NCBI RefSeq assembly: GCF_014654205.1
Contig: NZ_BNAW01000062.1
Span: forward strand, 1-51,474
Reading direction: 5' to 3'
DNA from: Amycolatopsis bullii
Lineage (GTDB): Bacteria; Actinomycetota; Actinomycetes; Mycobacteriales; Pseudonocardiaceae
Length of the DNA: 51,474 bases
How positions within the stretch are numbered: the stretch's first letter is position 1; the number at the start of each line of letters is the position of its first letter. The position numbers and the translations under genes were made by a program. The notes below the pieces were generated by a model, which ran no database searches, was not told the origin of the DNA, and was given only the letters and a program-made list of their open reading frames with translations. Below, one piece after another: positions 16,049 to 24,941 of the stretch.

Positions 16049-16078
16049 ACGGTACCCACCCGTGAGCACCGGCCACAA
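16049..16078 (-). promoter_or_regulatory. Possible promoter of the mihF operon
   Basis: On the minus strand TTGTGG (16073-16078) and TACCGT (16049-16054) are 18 bases apart, about 40 bases before the mihF start. It is a reasonable housekeeping promoter by pattern alone. Confidence 0.35.
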
Positions 16079-16096
16079 TGCGGGGGTGCCTGGTGG

Positions 16097-16113
16097 GGGC
16101 CCGTTCCGGGCCC
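16097..16113 (-). terminator. Hairpin after pyrF
   Basis: A 7-bp GC stem (GGGCCCG/CGGGCCC) with a 3-base loop lies two bases past the pyrF stop. It is a likely end of the pyrimidine operon, though short and without a U-tract. Confidence 0.45.
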
Positions 16114-16115
16114 TG

Positions 16116-16964
16116 CTATTGGCCGTTTTCCTGCGGGTCGGCCAGCACTTCGGCGACCCGTTCGACCGCTTGGCGCAAAGCCGCTTGCTCCGGACCGTGC
16201 TTCAGGATGTCCCGGGACGAGGCGGGCAGCACGCCCGGCAGGGACGCACCGAACAGGGCCCGCAAATCGGCCACAGTGGCTCCCTGGGCCCCGAAACCGG
16301 GCGCCAGCACGGGACCGTTCAGCCGGGAAAGGTCGAGTTCTCCCGGCGGAACGGTGGCTCCGACGACGACACCCACATCGCCGAGCGGTTCCGCGCCTGC
16401 GTTGAGCGCCGCCACCGAGTCGACGATCGCCTGCGCGACCGTGCGCCCGTCGGGCAGCTTCGCGTTCTGCACTTCGCCCGCTTCCGGGTTCGAAGTCCGG
16501 GCAAGCACGAAGATGCCGCGCCCCGCCGAGACGGCCGTTTCGGCGCATTGGGCCAAAGAGCCGAAGCCGAGGTACGGCGAAACGGTGATCGCGTCGGCGG
16601 CGATCGCCGCACCCTCGGCGACGTACGCGGCGGTGTAGGCACCCATCGTGGAGCCGATGTCGCCCCGCTTGACGTCCAGGAGAACCAGCGCGCCGGCGTC
16701 GCGGGCGGTCGAAACCACCCGTTCCAGCACCCGGACACCGGCCGCCCCGAAACTTTCGAAGAACGCCGACTGCGGCTTCACGACGGCTGCCTGGGCCGCC
16801 AGGACCTCCGTGGCCGACAGCGCGAACCGTTCCAGGCCCGAGGCGTCCACCGGCAGCCCCCAGGCCTCGATCAGGCCCGGGTGCGGGTCGATCCCGGCGC
16901 ACAGCGGGCCGCGGGCCGCGACGGCCTTGGCCAGCCGCGCCCCGAACCGCTCCCGCCCGCTCAC
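16116..16964 (-). CDS. pyrF: Orotidine-5'-phosphate decarboxylase
   Basis: A 282-residue enzyme that decarboxylates OMP to UMP, the last step of de novo pyrimidine synthesis. It is the longer type found in mycobacteria. Landmarks are CAGIDPHPGLI, VVKPQSAFFESFG, and the catalytic Asp-Lys array LLDVKRGDIGSTM; VLAPGFGAQG binds phosphate near the end. Its GTG overlaps the carB stop. The operon lacks pyrD in this window. Confidence 0.95.
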   Translation of the reverse strand: MSGRERFGARLAKAVAARGPLCAGIDPHPGLIEAWGLPVDASGLERFALSATEVLAAQAAVVKPQSAFFESFGAAGVRVLERVVSTARDAGALVLLDVKRGDIGSTMGAYTAAYVAEGAAIAADAITVSPYLGFGSLAQCAETAVSAGRGIFVLARTSNPEAGEVQNAKLPDGRTVAQAIVDSVAALNAGAEPLGDVGVVVGATVPPGELDLSRLNGPVLAPGFGAQGATVADLRALFGASLPGVLPASSRDILKHGPEQAALRQAVERVAEVLADPQENGQ

Positions 16965-19900
16965 GCCTTCGCCTTCAGCGCCGCCTGGAGCTCCTGCAGC
17001 GACTTGACCCCGATGTCGCCCCGGATCAGCGCCTCGATGCCGTGCACGGCCGCCGCGGCGCCCTGCACGGTGGTCACGCACGGGATGTCCCGCGACACCG
17101 CCGCGGTGCGGATTTCGTAGCCGTCGACGCGCGGACCGCTGTTCCCGTAGGGCGTGTTGATCACCATGTCGACGTCGCCGTTGAGGATGACGTCCACGAT
17201 GTTCGGCTCGGCCTCGGTGGAACCCTCGTAGTGCTTGCGCACCACGGTGCACGGGATACCGTTGCGCCGCAGCACTTCCGCGGTGCCGGACGTGGCGAGG
17301 ACCTCGAAGCCGAGGTCCGCCAGCCGCTTCACCGGGAACACCAGCGAGCGCTTGTCGCGGTTGGCGACCGAGACGAACACGCGCCCGGACGTCGGCAGCG
17401 AGCCGTACGCGCCGCTTTGGGACTTCGCGAACGCCTTGCCGAAGGAGACGTCGACACCCATCACCTCGCCGGTGGACTTCATCTCCGGGCCCAGCAGCGA
17501 GTCGACACCGTGGCCTTCCGGGGTGCGGAAGCGGTGGAAGGGCAGCACGGCTTCCTTGACCGCGACCGGCGAGTCGGCCGGCATCCGGCCGCCGTCGCCC
17601 TCGGCCGGCAGGACCCCGCTCGCGCGCAGGTCCTTGATCGTCGAGCCGGTCATGATCAGCGCGGCGGCCTTGGCCAGCGGCACCGCCGTCGCCTTGGACA
17701 CGAACGGCACCGTCCGCGACGCACGCGGGTTGGCCTCCAGGACGTACAGGACGTCGTCCTTGAGCGCGTACTGGACGTTCAGGAGCCCGCGCACGCCGAC
17801 ACCGCGGGCGATCGCCTCGGTGGAGCGCCGGACGGCCTGCAGGTCGGTGTGGCCGAGCGTGATCGGCGGCAGCGCGCACGAGGAGTCGCCGGAGTGGATA
17901 CCGGCTTCCTCGATGTGCTCCATGACGCCGCCGAGGTAGAGCTCCTCGCCGTCGAACAGCGCGTCGACGTCGATTTCGATGGCGTCGTCGAGGAACCGGT
18001 CGACGAGCACCGGGTGCTCGGGGGTGATCTCGGTGGCGCGGCTGATGTAGCCGGCCAGGGTCTCCTCGTCGTAGACGATTTCCATGCCGCGGCCGCCGAG
18101 CACGTAGGACGGCCGGACAAGCACCGGGTAGCCGATCTCGTCGGCGATCCGCTTGGCGCCGTCGAACGACGTCGCCGTGCCGTAGCGGGGGGCGGGCAGG
18201 CCGGCGTCGGTGAGCACTTCACCGAACGCGCCGCGGTCCTCGGCCAGGTGGATCGCCTCCGGCGGCGTGCCGACCACCGGGACCCCGGCGTCGGCGAGGC
18301 GCTTCGCCAGGCCCAGCGGGGTCTGGCCGCCCAGCTGGACGATCACGCCGGCGACCGTGCCGGACGCCTGCTCGGCGTGCACGACCTCGAGGACGTCCTC
18401 GAACGACAGCGGCTCGAAGTACAGCCGGTCGGAGGTGTCGTAGTCGGTGGAGACCGTTTCCGGGTTGCAGTTGACCATGACGGCCTCGAACCCGGCCTCC
18501 CGCAACGCGATCGCCGCGTGCACGCAGGAGTAGTCGAACTCGATGCCCTGCCCGATCCGGTTCGGGCCGCTGCCGAGGATGAGCACCTTCGGCTTGTCGC
18601 TCTGGACGACCACTTCGGACTGCGCGTCGGGGTCGGACTCGTAAGCCGAATAGTGGTACGGGGTCTTGGCCGCGAACTCGGCCGCGCAGGTGTCGACGGT
18701 CTTGAACACCGGCCGCACGCCGAGGCGGTGGCGCAGCGCGCGGACGCCGTCCTCGCCGGCCAGTTCCGGCCGCAGCGCGGCGATCTGCCGGTCCGACAGG
18801 CCGGTGCGCTTGGCCCGCCGCAGGAGGTCGCCGTCCAGGACCGGCGCGTCACGGACCTCGGCGCCGACCTCGCCGATGAGGGCGATCTGGTCGATGAACC
18901 ACGGGTCGATGCCGGAGGCCTCGTGCACCTGCTCGACAGAGGCACCGAGCCGCAGGGCACGCTCCACTTCGTACAGCCGGCCTTCCTTCGGCGTGCGCAG
19001 CGAGTCCAAAGTAGACTCCAGCGTGACGCCTTCGGGGTCGGGCAGCGTCCAGAAGCCGGTCGCCTTGGTCTCGATCGAGCGCATCACCTTGCCGAGCGCC
19101 TCGGGGAAGCTGCGGCCGAACGACATCGCCTCGCCGACGCTCTTCATCGTCGTGGTCAGCGTGGGGTCCGCGCCCGGGAACTTCTCGAAGGCGAACCGCG
19201 GCATCTTGACGACGACGTAGTCCAAAGTGGGCTCGAACGCGGCCGGCGTCTCGCCGGTGATGTCGTTGCGGATCTCGTCCAGGGTGTAGCCGATGGCGAG
19301 CTTGGCGGCGATCTTGGCGATCGGGAAGCCGGTGGCCTTGGACGCCAGCGCACTCGACCTCGAGACACGCGGGTTCATCTCGATGACGACCATCCGGCCG
19401 TCGCGCGGGTTGATCGCGAACTGGATGTTGCAGCCACCGGTGTCGACGCCGACCTCGCGCAGCACGGCGATGCCGACGTCCCGCATCACCTGGTACTCGC
19501 GGTCGGTGAGGGTCATGGTGGGCGCGACGGTGACCGAGTCGCCGGTGTGCACGCCCATCGCGTCGATGTTTTCGATCGAGCAGACGACCACGACGTTGTC
19601 GTGCTTGTCGCGCATCAGCTCGAGCTCGTACTCCTTCCAGCCGAGCACGCTCTCCTCGATGAGCACCTCGGTGACGGGAGACTCGGCGAGGCCGGTGGAG
19701 GCGAGCCGCTCGAGGTCCTCGGGCGTGTGCGCCATGCCGGAGCCGAGGCCGCCCATGGTGAACGACGGCCGGATGACGACCGGGAGGCCGAGTTCCTTGA
19801 CGGTGTCGCGGACCTCGTCCATGTCGTGGCAGACGCGGGAGCGCGGGACGTCGGCACCGACCGTGCGCACGATGTCCTTGAACTTCTGCCGGTCCTCACC

Positions 19901-20275
19901 CCGCTGGATGGCGTCGATGTCGGCACCGATCAGCTCGACGCCGTACTTGTCGAGCACGCCCCGCTCGTGCAGCGCGACGGCGCAGTTGAGCGCGGTCTGC
20001 CCGCCGAGGGTGGCGAGCAGCGCGTCGGGCCGCTCTTCGGCGATGACCTTCTCGACGAAGTCCGGCGTGACCGGCTCGATGTAGGTGGCGTCGGCGAACT
20101 CGGGGTCGGTCATGATGGTGGCCGGGTTCGAGTTCACCAGGGAGACGCGCAGGCCTTCGCTGCGCAGCACCCGGCAGGCCTGGGTGCCGGAGTAGTCGAA
20201 CTCCGCGGCCTGCCCGATCACGATCGGCCCGGAGCCGATCACCAGCACGTGCTGGATGTCCGTCCTCTTCGGCAT
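16961..20275 (-). CDS. carB: Carbamoyl-phosphate synthase large subunit
   Basis: 1104 residues, the normal length. It makes carbamoyl phosphate from bicarbonate, ATP and CarA-supplied ammonia, for pyrimidines and arginine. Two tandem ATP-grasp halves are visible: the first opens with VLVIGSGPIVIGQAAEFDYSG, the second repeats it as VLILGSGPNRIGQGIEFDYS near residue 570. The C-terminal MGS-like allosteric domain covers about 940-1090. Its ATG shares one base with the TGA of the TOPRIM gene upstream (TGATG). In other actinobacteria carB normally follows carA directly; here two genes intervene. Confidence 0.97.
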   Translation of the reverse strand: MPKRTDIQHVLVIGSGPIVIGQAAEFDYSGTQACRVLRSEGLRVSLVNSNPATIMTDPEFADATYIEPVTPDFVEKVIAEERPDALLATLGGQTALNCAVALHERGVLDKYGVELIGADIDAIQRGEDRQKFKDIVRTVGADVPRSRVCHDMDEVRDTVKELGLPVVIRPSFTMGGLGSGMAHTPEDLERLASTGLAESPVTEVLIEESVLGWKEYELELMRDKHDNVVVVCSIENIDAMGVHTGDSVTVAPTMTLTDREYQVMRDVGIAVLREVGVDTGGCNIQFAINPRDGRMVVIEMNPRVSRSSALASKATGFPIAKIAAKLAIGYTLDEIRNDITGETPAAFEPTLDYVVVKMPRFAFEKFPGADPTLTTTMKSVGEAMSFGRSFPEALGKVMRSIETKATGFWTLPDPEGVTLESTLDSLRTPKEGRLYEVERALRLGASVEQVHEASGIDPWFIDQIALIGEVGAEVRDAPVLDGDLLRRAKRTGLSDRQIAALRPELAGEDGVRALRHRLGVRPVFKTVDTCAAEFAAKTPYHYSAYESDPDAQSEVVVQSDKPKVLILGSGPNRIGQGIEFDYSCVHAAIALREAGFEAVMVNCNPETVSTDYDTSDRLYFEPLSFEDVLEVVHAEQASGTVAGVIVQLGGQTPLGLAKRLADAGVPVVGTPPEAIHLAEDRGAFGEVLTDAGLPAPRYGTATSFDGAKRIADEIGYPVLVRPSYVLGGRGMEIVYDEETLAGYISRATEITPEHPVLVDRFLDDAIEIDVDALFDGEELYLGGVMEHIEEAGIHSGDSSCALPPITLGHTDLQAVRRSTEAIARGVGVRGLLNVQYALKDDVLYVLEANPRASRTVPFVSKATAVPLAKAAALIMTGSTIKDLRASGVLPAEGDGGRMPADSPVAVKEAVLPFHRFRTPEGHGVDSLLGPEMKSTGEVMGVDVSFGKAFAKSQSGAYGSLPTSGRVFVSVANRDKRSLVFPVKRLADLGFEVLATSGTAEVLRRNGIPCTVVRKHYEGSTEAEPNIVDVILNGDVDMVINTPYGNSGPRVDGYEIRTAAVSRDIPCVTTVQGAAAAVHGIEALIRGDIGVKSLQELQAALKAKA

Positions 20276-20886
20276 CAGTTTCCTTCTTTCACCAGGCGCC
20301 GCAGACCGTCGCGGAAGACCTGAAAGCTTTTGGATCGGTTGTTCTCGATGTCCATGTGGGGCGCGATCTCACGCGCCGCCCCGACCTTTTGGAGGCCCTT
20401 CTTGTGGTAGCCGTGCTTCTGCAGCGCGTGCTCCAAGCCCTCCCACGCACCGCCGGGAACGTTCTCCGGGTCGCGGAACTTGGTTTGGCTGTCCAGGCTG
20501 AGCGGCAGCCTGGGGTAAGCCGCGTTCAGCGCCGGGATGTCCCCGAGGAACCATGCTTCGAGCTCCTCGATCACGATGCGAAACAGCGTCGCCTCGCCAG
20601 GCAGTCCGGCTTCTCGAGCGATCTCGACGAGGCGGTTCTTGAGCTCGGCGCAGTCGTCGTTGTCCCGGTCGAGCAGCACGACGATGCGCAAGCCCGTTTC
20701 GGCCCAGTAGTAGGTGTAGTCACGGAGCCGGACGGGGAGCTGGCGCAGCAAATCGGTCTTGCCGTTGAAGGGGACGATCCGGAAGTCGACGCCGGGGACG
20801 ATCTTCGGGAGAAGAGCTTTCAAGGCTTCTTCCGCAGACGGCTCCTCGACGAGCACTTCGAGGCGGCAGGGAGCGAGCACGGTCAC
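20275..20886 (-). CDS. DUF4276-type TOPRIM protein, partner of the AAA ATPase
   Basis: A 203-residue protein with a TOPRIM-like pattern as in the DUF4276 family. The N-terminal acidic motif is VLVEEPSAEEAL (E14/E15), the D-x-D motif is VVLLDRDNDDC (D73, D75), and FRIVIEELEAWFLGD (acidic residues 108-110) follows. This spacing fits a metal-binding nuclease-like fold. I chose GTG 20886 because it overlaps the ATPase stop (GTGA); a longer frame back to 20934 adds residues encoded inside the ATPase gene. ATPase-TOPRIM pairs occur in OLD-like and PARIS-type defence modules. Function here is unproven; location inside the car operon also allows a housekeeping role. Confidence 0.75.
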   Translation of the reverse strand: MTVLAPCRLEVLVEEPSAEEALKALLPKIVPGVDFRIVPFNGKTDLLRQLPVRLRDYTYYWAETGLRIVVLLDRDNDDCAELKNRLVEIAREAGLPGEATLFRIVIEELEAWFLGDIPALNAAYPRLPLSLDSQTKFRDPENVPGGAWEGLEHALQKHGYHKKGLQKVGAAREIAPHMDIENNRSKSFQVFRDGLRRLVKEGN

Positions 20887-22046
20887 GGCCGCTCCCCGAG
20901 CGGGTCGCCGAACCGGAAGTACCCCTCGGTCCACAGATCGCCGAGCGCCCCGCCGGACTCGACCATGCGGACGACCGGTGCTTCGGCGGAAGCACGTTTG
21001 GTCTCGGCGTAGCCGTCGTTCCCGCGGGCGAACGTCCAGACCTCGTCCGGGCGCAACGCGTCGACGAACCGAGGTGCGTGGGTCGCGACGATGATCTGGT
21101 CGCTTTCAGCTCCACGCGTCTCCTCGCCCAAGAGGTAATGCAGACGCGGGTGCACCTGGTTCTCCGGCTCTTCGAACAGCAGGACTGAGAGCGGGTTCCG
21201 GAGGGCCATAAGATACCCGAGCAGCAGCAAAGTCCCGTCGGAGATGTTCTCGGGCAAGATCGGCTCCGCGATCCCCTGCTCCTTCAGCCGGATGATCCAG
21301 CTCCCGTCTCCGAGCCGGGCAGGCTCGAAATCCTCCAGCCGTGGCACGTACTGACGCAATGATCGAAGGATTTCGTCCCACGCATCCGGCCGGTCGTCTT
21401 TCAGTGACCGCACCCGCATGGCGATATTGGCGCCGTTTCCGTCAAGCCCGGCGCCACGAAGCGGTCCTCTCGCCCCGGACCGCATCTGCGCGGGCGCGAG
21501 GTCCATCACTTGGATCCGCCCGACGAACCCCAGGAAAGCCGCGATGTGCGCATTGTCCGAAAGGGTCCCGAAAGTTCCCACAGCAAGCAGCCCGGGAGAG
21601 GTCAGCTCCTCCGTACGCCCTTCGAGTCCGGGACGGCGAATCGTTCCCGCGCCACGCCGGAACGACACGAGGGTCACCTGCGCAGCAGGGTTGTCGGGAG
21701 ACCAGGTCAGCCGTTCTTCGGCGGCGACCGGGGCACCGTCCTCCTCATCGACGACCAACCGGTACTCGAAACGCTCACCGTCCACTCGGCAGATCAGCTC
21801 GATCTCCACCGGGCCGATGGTTTCCCGGCTGCGGAGTTCAGCCAGCCCACCGCGGTTCCCCCAGGCCGTCGTCAACCCACCGCCAAGGGCTTCACCAACA
21901 AAACCGATGGCGTCGAGCAGCGTCGACTTGCCACTTCCGTTCGGCCCGAGCAACGCCGTCACCGGCGTCAGGCCGTCCAGCTCGACGTCCCGGAGCACCC
22001 GGAAGTTCCGGATCCGGAGCCGCTCGATGCCGGTCGTGAGGGTCAC
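20883..22046 (-). CDS. AAA_21-type ATP-binding protein (OLD/RecF-like)
   Basis: A 387-residue stand-alone ABC/SMC-like ATPase. Motifs in order: Walker A GPNGSGKST (34-42) after LRIRNFRVLRDVELDGL; signature ISDGT (268-272); Walker B SVLLFEEPEN (287-296); switch His H323 in IIVATHAPRF. No membrane segment or nuclease domain is fused; the TOPRIM partner is the next gene, overlapping by GTGA. It starts with GTG overlapping the carA stop. The family includes ATPases of OLD, PARIS, AbiL-like and related two-gene systems that sense damage or phage, but many members are uncharacterised. Its codon choice looks slightly less GC-biased than the flanking car genes by eye. Confidence 0.85.
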   Translation of the reverse strand: MTLTTGIERLRIRNFRVLRDVELDGLTPVTALLGPNGSGKSTLLDAIGFVGEALGGGLTTAWGNRGGLAELRSRETIGPVEIELICRVDGERFEYRLVVDEEDGAPVAAEERLTWSPDNPAAQVTLVSFRRGAGTIRRPGLEGRTEELTSPGLLAVGTFGTLSDNAHIAAFLGFVGRIQVMDLAPAQMRSGARGPLRGAGLDGNGANIAMRVRSLKDDRPDAWDEILRSLRQYVPRLEDFEPARLGDGSWIIRLKEQGIAEPILPENISDGTLLLLGYLMALRNPLSVLLFEEPENQVHPRLHYLLGEETRGAESDQIIVATHAPRFVDALRPDEVWTFARGNDGYAETKRASAEAPVVRMVESGGALGDLWTEGYFRFGDPLGERP

Positions 22047-23164
22047 GACCGCTTCTCCATGAGCGAAACGAATTCGTCGAACAGGGGCGCCGCGTCGTGG
22101 GGGCCGGCCGCGGCTTCGGGGTGGTACTGGACCGAGAACGCCGGGACGTCCAGCGCCCGGACGCCCTCGACCGTGTCGTCGTTGGGGCAGTAGTGGCTGA
22201 TCTGCGCCGCGCCGAACGGGGACTCGAACCGCTGGCCCGGCTCACCTTCCAGTGCGAACCCGTGGTTCTGCGCCGTGATCGCCACCGACCTGGTGGCCAC
22301 GTCGATCACCGGGATGTTGATGCCGCGGTGGCCGTAGCGCATCTTGTACGTTCCCAAGCCCAGCGCGCGGCCGAGGACCTGGTTGCCGAAGCAGATGCCG
22401 AACAGCGGGATCTCGCGCTCCAGGACCTGCTTGGTCAGCTCGGTCGCGTGCGTCGTCGTGGCCGGGTCGCCCGGGCCGTTCGACAGGAACACGCCGTCCG
22501 GCTCGACCGCCAGCAGCTCGTCCAGCGTCGACGTCGAGGGCAGCACGTGCACCTCGATGCCGCGCTTGATCATCTGGCGCGGGGTGTTGGACTTGATGCC
22601 CAGGTCCAGCGCCGCCACCCGGAAGCGCGGCTCACCGTCGGGCGAGACCACGTACGGCTGAGGCGTGGTCACCTGACCGGCCAGGTCCGCGCCTTCCATC
22701 TTCGGGCTCGCCAGCACCGATGCGACCATGTCGTCGACCGTGCCGAGCGCGTCGCCCGAGAAGACCCCCGCGCGCATCGCGCCGACCTCGCGCAGGTGAC
22801 GGGTCAGCGACCGCGTGTCGACCTCGGCGATGCCGACGATCCCCTGGCGCACCAGCTCGTCGTCCAGCGAGCGCTTGGAGCGCCAGTTGGACGGCGTGCG
22901 CGCGGGGTCGCGCACCACGTAGCCGTTGACCCAGATCTTCGAGGACTCGTCGTCCTCGTCGTTCCAGCCGGTGTTGCCGATCTGCGGGGCCGTCTGCACC
23001 ACGATCTGGCCGTGGTAGGACGGGTCGGTCAGCGTCTCCTGGTACCCGGTCATGCCGGTGCAGAACACCGCCTCGCCGAGGGTTCGCCCCTGCGCGCCGT
23101 AGGCAGCGCCGCGGAACACCCGGCCGTCTTCGAGTACCAGTGCGGCCTGCGCGCGCGCGTTCAC
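22043..23164 (-). CDS. carA: Carbamoyl-phosphate synthase small subunit
   Basis: A 373-residue glutamine amidotransferase subunit that supplies ammonia to CarB. The N-terminal CPSase domain has FCTGMTGYQETLTDPSY. The class I glutaminase domain has the nucleophile Cys in IPLFGICFGNQVLGRALG, then the His in FSVQYHPEAAAGP with Glu two residues later. GTG 23164 overlaps the stop of the upstream PH-like gene. Downstream it is coupled by GTGA to an ATPase gene rather than to carB. Confidence 0.97.
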   Translation of the reverse strand: MNARAQAALVLEDGRVFRGAAYGAQGRTLGEAVFCTGMTGYQETLTDPSYHGQIVVQTAPQIGNTGWNDEDDESSKIWVNGYVVRDPARTPSNWRSKRSLDDELVRQGIVGIAEVDTRSLTRHLREVGAMRAGVFSGDALGTVDDMVASVLASPKMEGADLAGQVTTPQPYVVSPDGEPRFRVAALDLGIKSNTPRQMIKRGIEVHVLPSTSTLDELLAVEPDGVFLSNGPGDPATTTHATELTKQVLEREIPLFGICFGNQVLGRALGLGTYKMRYGHRGINIPVIDVATRSVAITAQNHGFALEGEPGQRFESPFGAAQISHYCPNDDTVEGVRALDVPAFSVQYHPEAAAGPHDAAPLFDEFVSLMEKRS

Positions 23165-23655
23165 TGGGCACCTCCCTTGATCTTGAGCTGTTCGATCCAC
23201 TGTGGATAGTCGTCGAGGTCGTCGCCGCGGAAGCCGGTGTCGAGCTCGACGTCGCCGAGCCGCCACGTGACGACCAGCAGGGCGTCCGTGCCCATCACCT
23301 TCCCGGCGATCTTCGTGTCGCGCCGGACACCGGTGACGGCGTCCCGCGGGATCCAGAAGTCGGGCGCTCCCCCGCGTTCGACGGCGACACCGCCGTCGTG
23401 CAGCCGCCAGGAAGCCGAAGTCCGCAGCCCCGCGCCGCGGGTGACGACCCGGTTCTGCCACTCCCCCGCGAACGTCGTGGCGAGGTAGACGCCGGTGGAC
23501 TCCAGCAGCACGGCACCCCGGTCCGCGGGGATTTCGGGGAACGGCGGCACCTGCACGCTCTGCGAGCGCGCCTTGCGGCGCCAGCCCGCGTACATGCCCC
23601 AGAGGCAGAGCAGGAAGAAGGCGACGATCGCCAGCACGAGCCAGAAGCGCTCCAT
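23161..23655 (-). CDS. Conserved membrane protein of the pyr operon (PH-like)
   Basis: 164 residues. One N-terminal membrane helix (about 4-24, FWLVLAIVAFFLLCLWGMYAG) precedes a soluble domain with a beta-rich, PH-like pattern (GVYLATTFAGEWQNRVVTRG, ALLVVTWRLGDVELDTGF). A protein of this type sits between pyrC and carA in other actinobacteria, including mycobacteria (Rv1382, from memory). The biochemical role is not known. It shares one base with pyrC (TGATG) and four with carA. Confidence 0.85.
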   Translation of the reverse strand: MERFWLVLAIVAFFLLCLWGMYAGWRRKARSQSVQVPPFPEIPADRGAVLLESTGVYLATTFAGEWQNRVVTRGAGLRTSASWRLHDGGVAVERGGAPDFWIPRDAVTGVRRDTKIAGKVMGTDALLVVTWRLGDVELDTGFRGDDLDDYPQWIEQLKIKGGAQ

Positions 23656-24941
23656 CAGCAGATCTTCCCGTCCCGCGCGGTGGTCCGCCCGCGCAGCAGC
23701 GTCGCGGTCACCACGCCGGGCAGCCGCATTCCCTCGTACGGGGTGTTGGCCGCGATGCTGGCCAGCTCGGCGCCCCGGACGGTCCACTCGGCGTCCGGGT
23801 CGACCAGGGCCAGGTTCGCCGGCTCGCCGACCGCGATCGGACGGCCCTGGTCGGCGAGGTTGCCGATTTCGGCGGGCCGCTCGCTCAGGACGCGGGCGAC
23901 GCCGCGCCAGTCGAGCAGGCCGGTGCGGACCATCGTCTCGGTCACGATCGACAGGGCCGTCTGCAGGCCGAGCATGCCCGGCCGGGCCGCGGTCCACTCG
24001 GTGTCCTTGTCCTGCACCGCGTGCGGCGCGTGGTCGGTGGCGACGCAGTCGATCACGCCTTCCGCCAGCGCGGCCCGCAGCTTTTCCGCGTCGGACTCGG
24101 TGCGCAGCGGCGGGTTCACCTTGTTCACCGGGTCGTAGGTGGCCAGGCGCTCGTCGGTGAGCAGCAGGTGGTGCGGCGTGACCTCGGCCGACACCTTCGT
24201 GCCGCGGTCCTTCGCCCAGCGCAGCACGTCCGCGGTGCCCGACGTCGAGACGTGGCAGACGTGCAGCCGGGCGTTCGCGTGCAGCGCGAGGAGGCAGTCG
24301 CGGGCCACGATGGACTCCTCCGCCGCGGCGGGCCAGCCGGTGTAGCCGAGCCGGGCCGCGCGCTCGCCCTCGTGGGCTTGCGCGCCGACGGTCAGCCGCG
24401 GCTCCTCCGCGTGCTGCGCGATGACGACGTCGAGCGCGGTCGAGTACTCCAGCGCGCGGCGCATCAGCAGCGGGTCGGCGACGCAGAGGCCGTCGTCGGA
24501 GAACACCTTCACCCGCGCCTGCGAGTTCGCCATCGTGCCCAGCTCGGCGAGCTTCTCGCCCTTGAGCCCGACGGTGACCGCGCCGACCGGGTGGACGTCG
24601 ACCAGGCCGACCTCCTGGCCGCGCCGCCAGACGTGGTCGACGATCACGGCGTTGTCGGCGACCGGGTCGGTGTTGGCCATGGCGAACACCGCGGTGTAGC
24701 CGCCGAGCGCCGCCGCGGCCGAGCCGGTGTCGATGGTCTCGGTGTCCTCGCGGCCGGGTTCGCGCAGGTGGGTGTGCAGGTCGACGAAGCCCGGCAGCAG
24801 CACCTGGCCGTTCGCCTCGATGACTTCCGCGTCCTCGGGGACGTCGACGGCGCCGATCGCGGTGATCACGCCGTCCTCGATGAGGACGTCGACGGGGTCG
24901 CCTTCGCCGTAGGGCCGGGCGCCCTTGATCACGGTGCTCAC
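23655..24941 (-). CDS. pyrC: Dihydroorotase
   Basis: A 428-residue zinc amidohydrolase that closes carbamoyl aspartate to dihydroorotate. The metal site HxH is in FVDLHTHLREPG, further ligands lie in the middle of the barrel (HAEE, LHVCHVSTSG), and the catalytic Asp is in CVATDHAPHA. Length and motifs fit the bacterial class I type. Starts with GTG overlapping the pyrB stop. Confidence 0.96.
   Translation of the reverse strand: MSTVIKGARPYGEGDPVDVLIEDGVITAIGAVDVPEDAEVIEANGQVLLPGFVDLHTHLREPGREDTETIDTGSAAAALGGYTAVFAMANTDPVADNAVIVDHVWRRGQEVGLVDVHPVGAVTVGLKGEKLAELGTMANSQARVKVFSDDGLCVADPLLMRRALEYSTALDVVIAQHAEEPRLTVGAQAHEGERAARLGYTGWPAAAEESIVARDCLLALHANARLHVCHVSTSGTADVLRWAKDRGTKVSAEVTPHHLLLTDERLATYDPVNKVNPPLRTESDAEKLRAALAEGVIDCVATDHAPHAVQDKDTEWTAARPGMLGLQTALSIVTETMVRTGLLDWRGVARVLSERPAEIGNLADQGRPIAVGEPANLALVDPDAEWTVRGAELASIAANTPYEGMRLPGVVTATLLRGRTTARDGKIC

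Noticed and set aside
17042..20323. A 1093-codon open frame on the plus strand opposite carB
   Set aside because: It is the antisense of carB, has an Arg/Val/Gly/His-rich composition typical of GC-rich shadow frames, and shows no domain.
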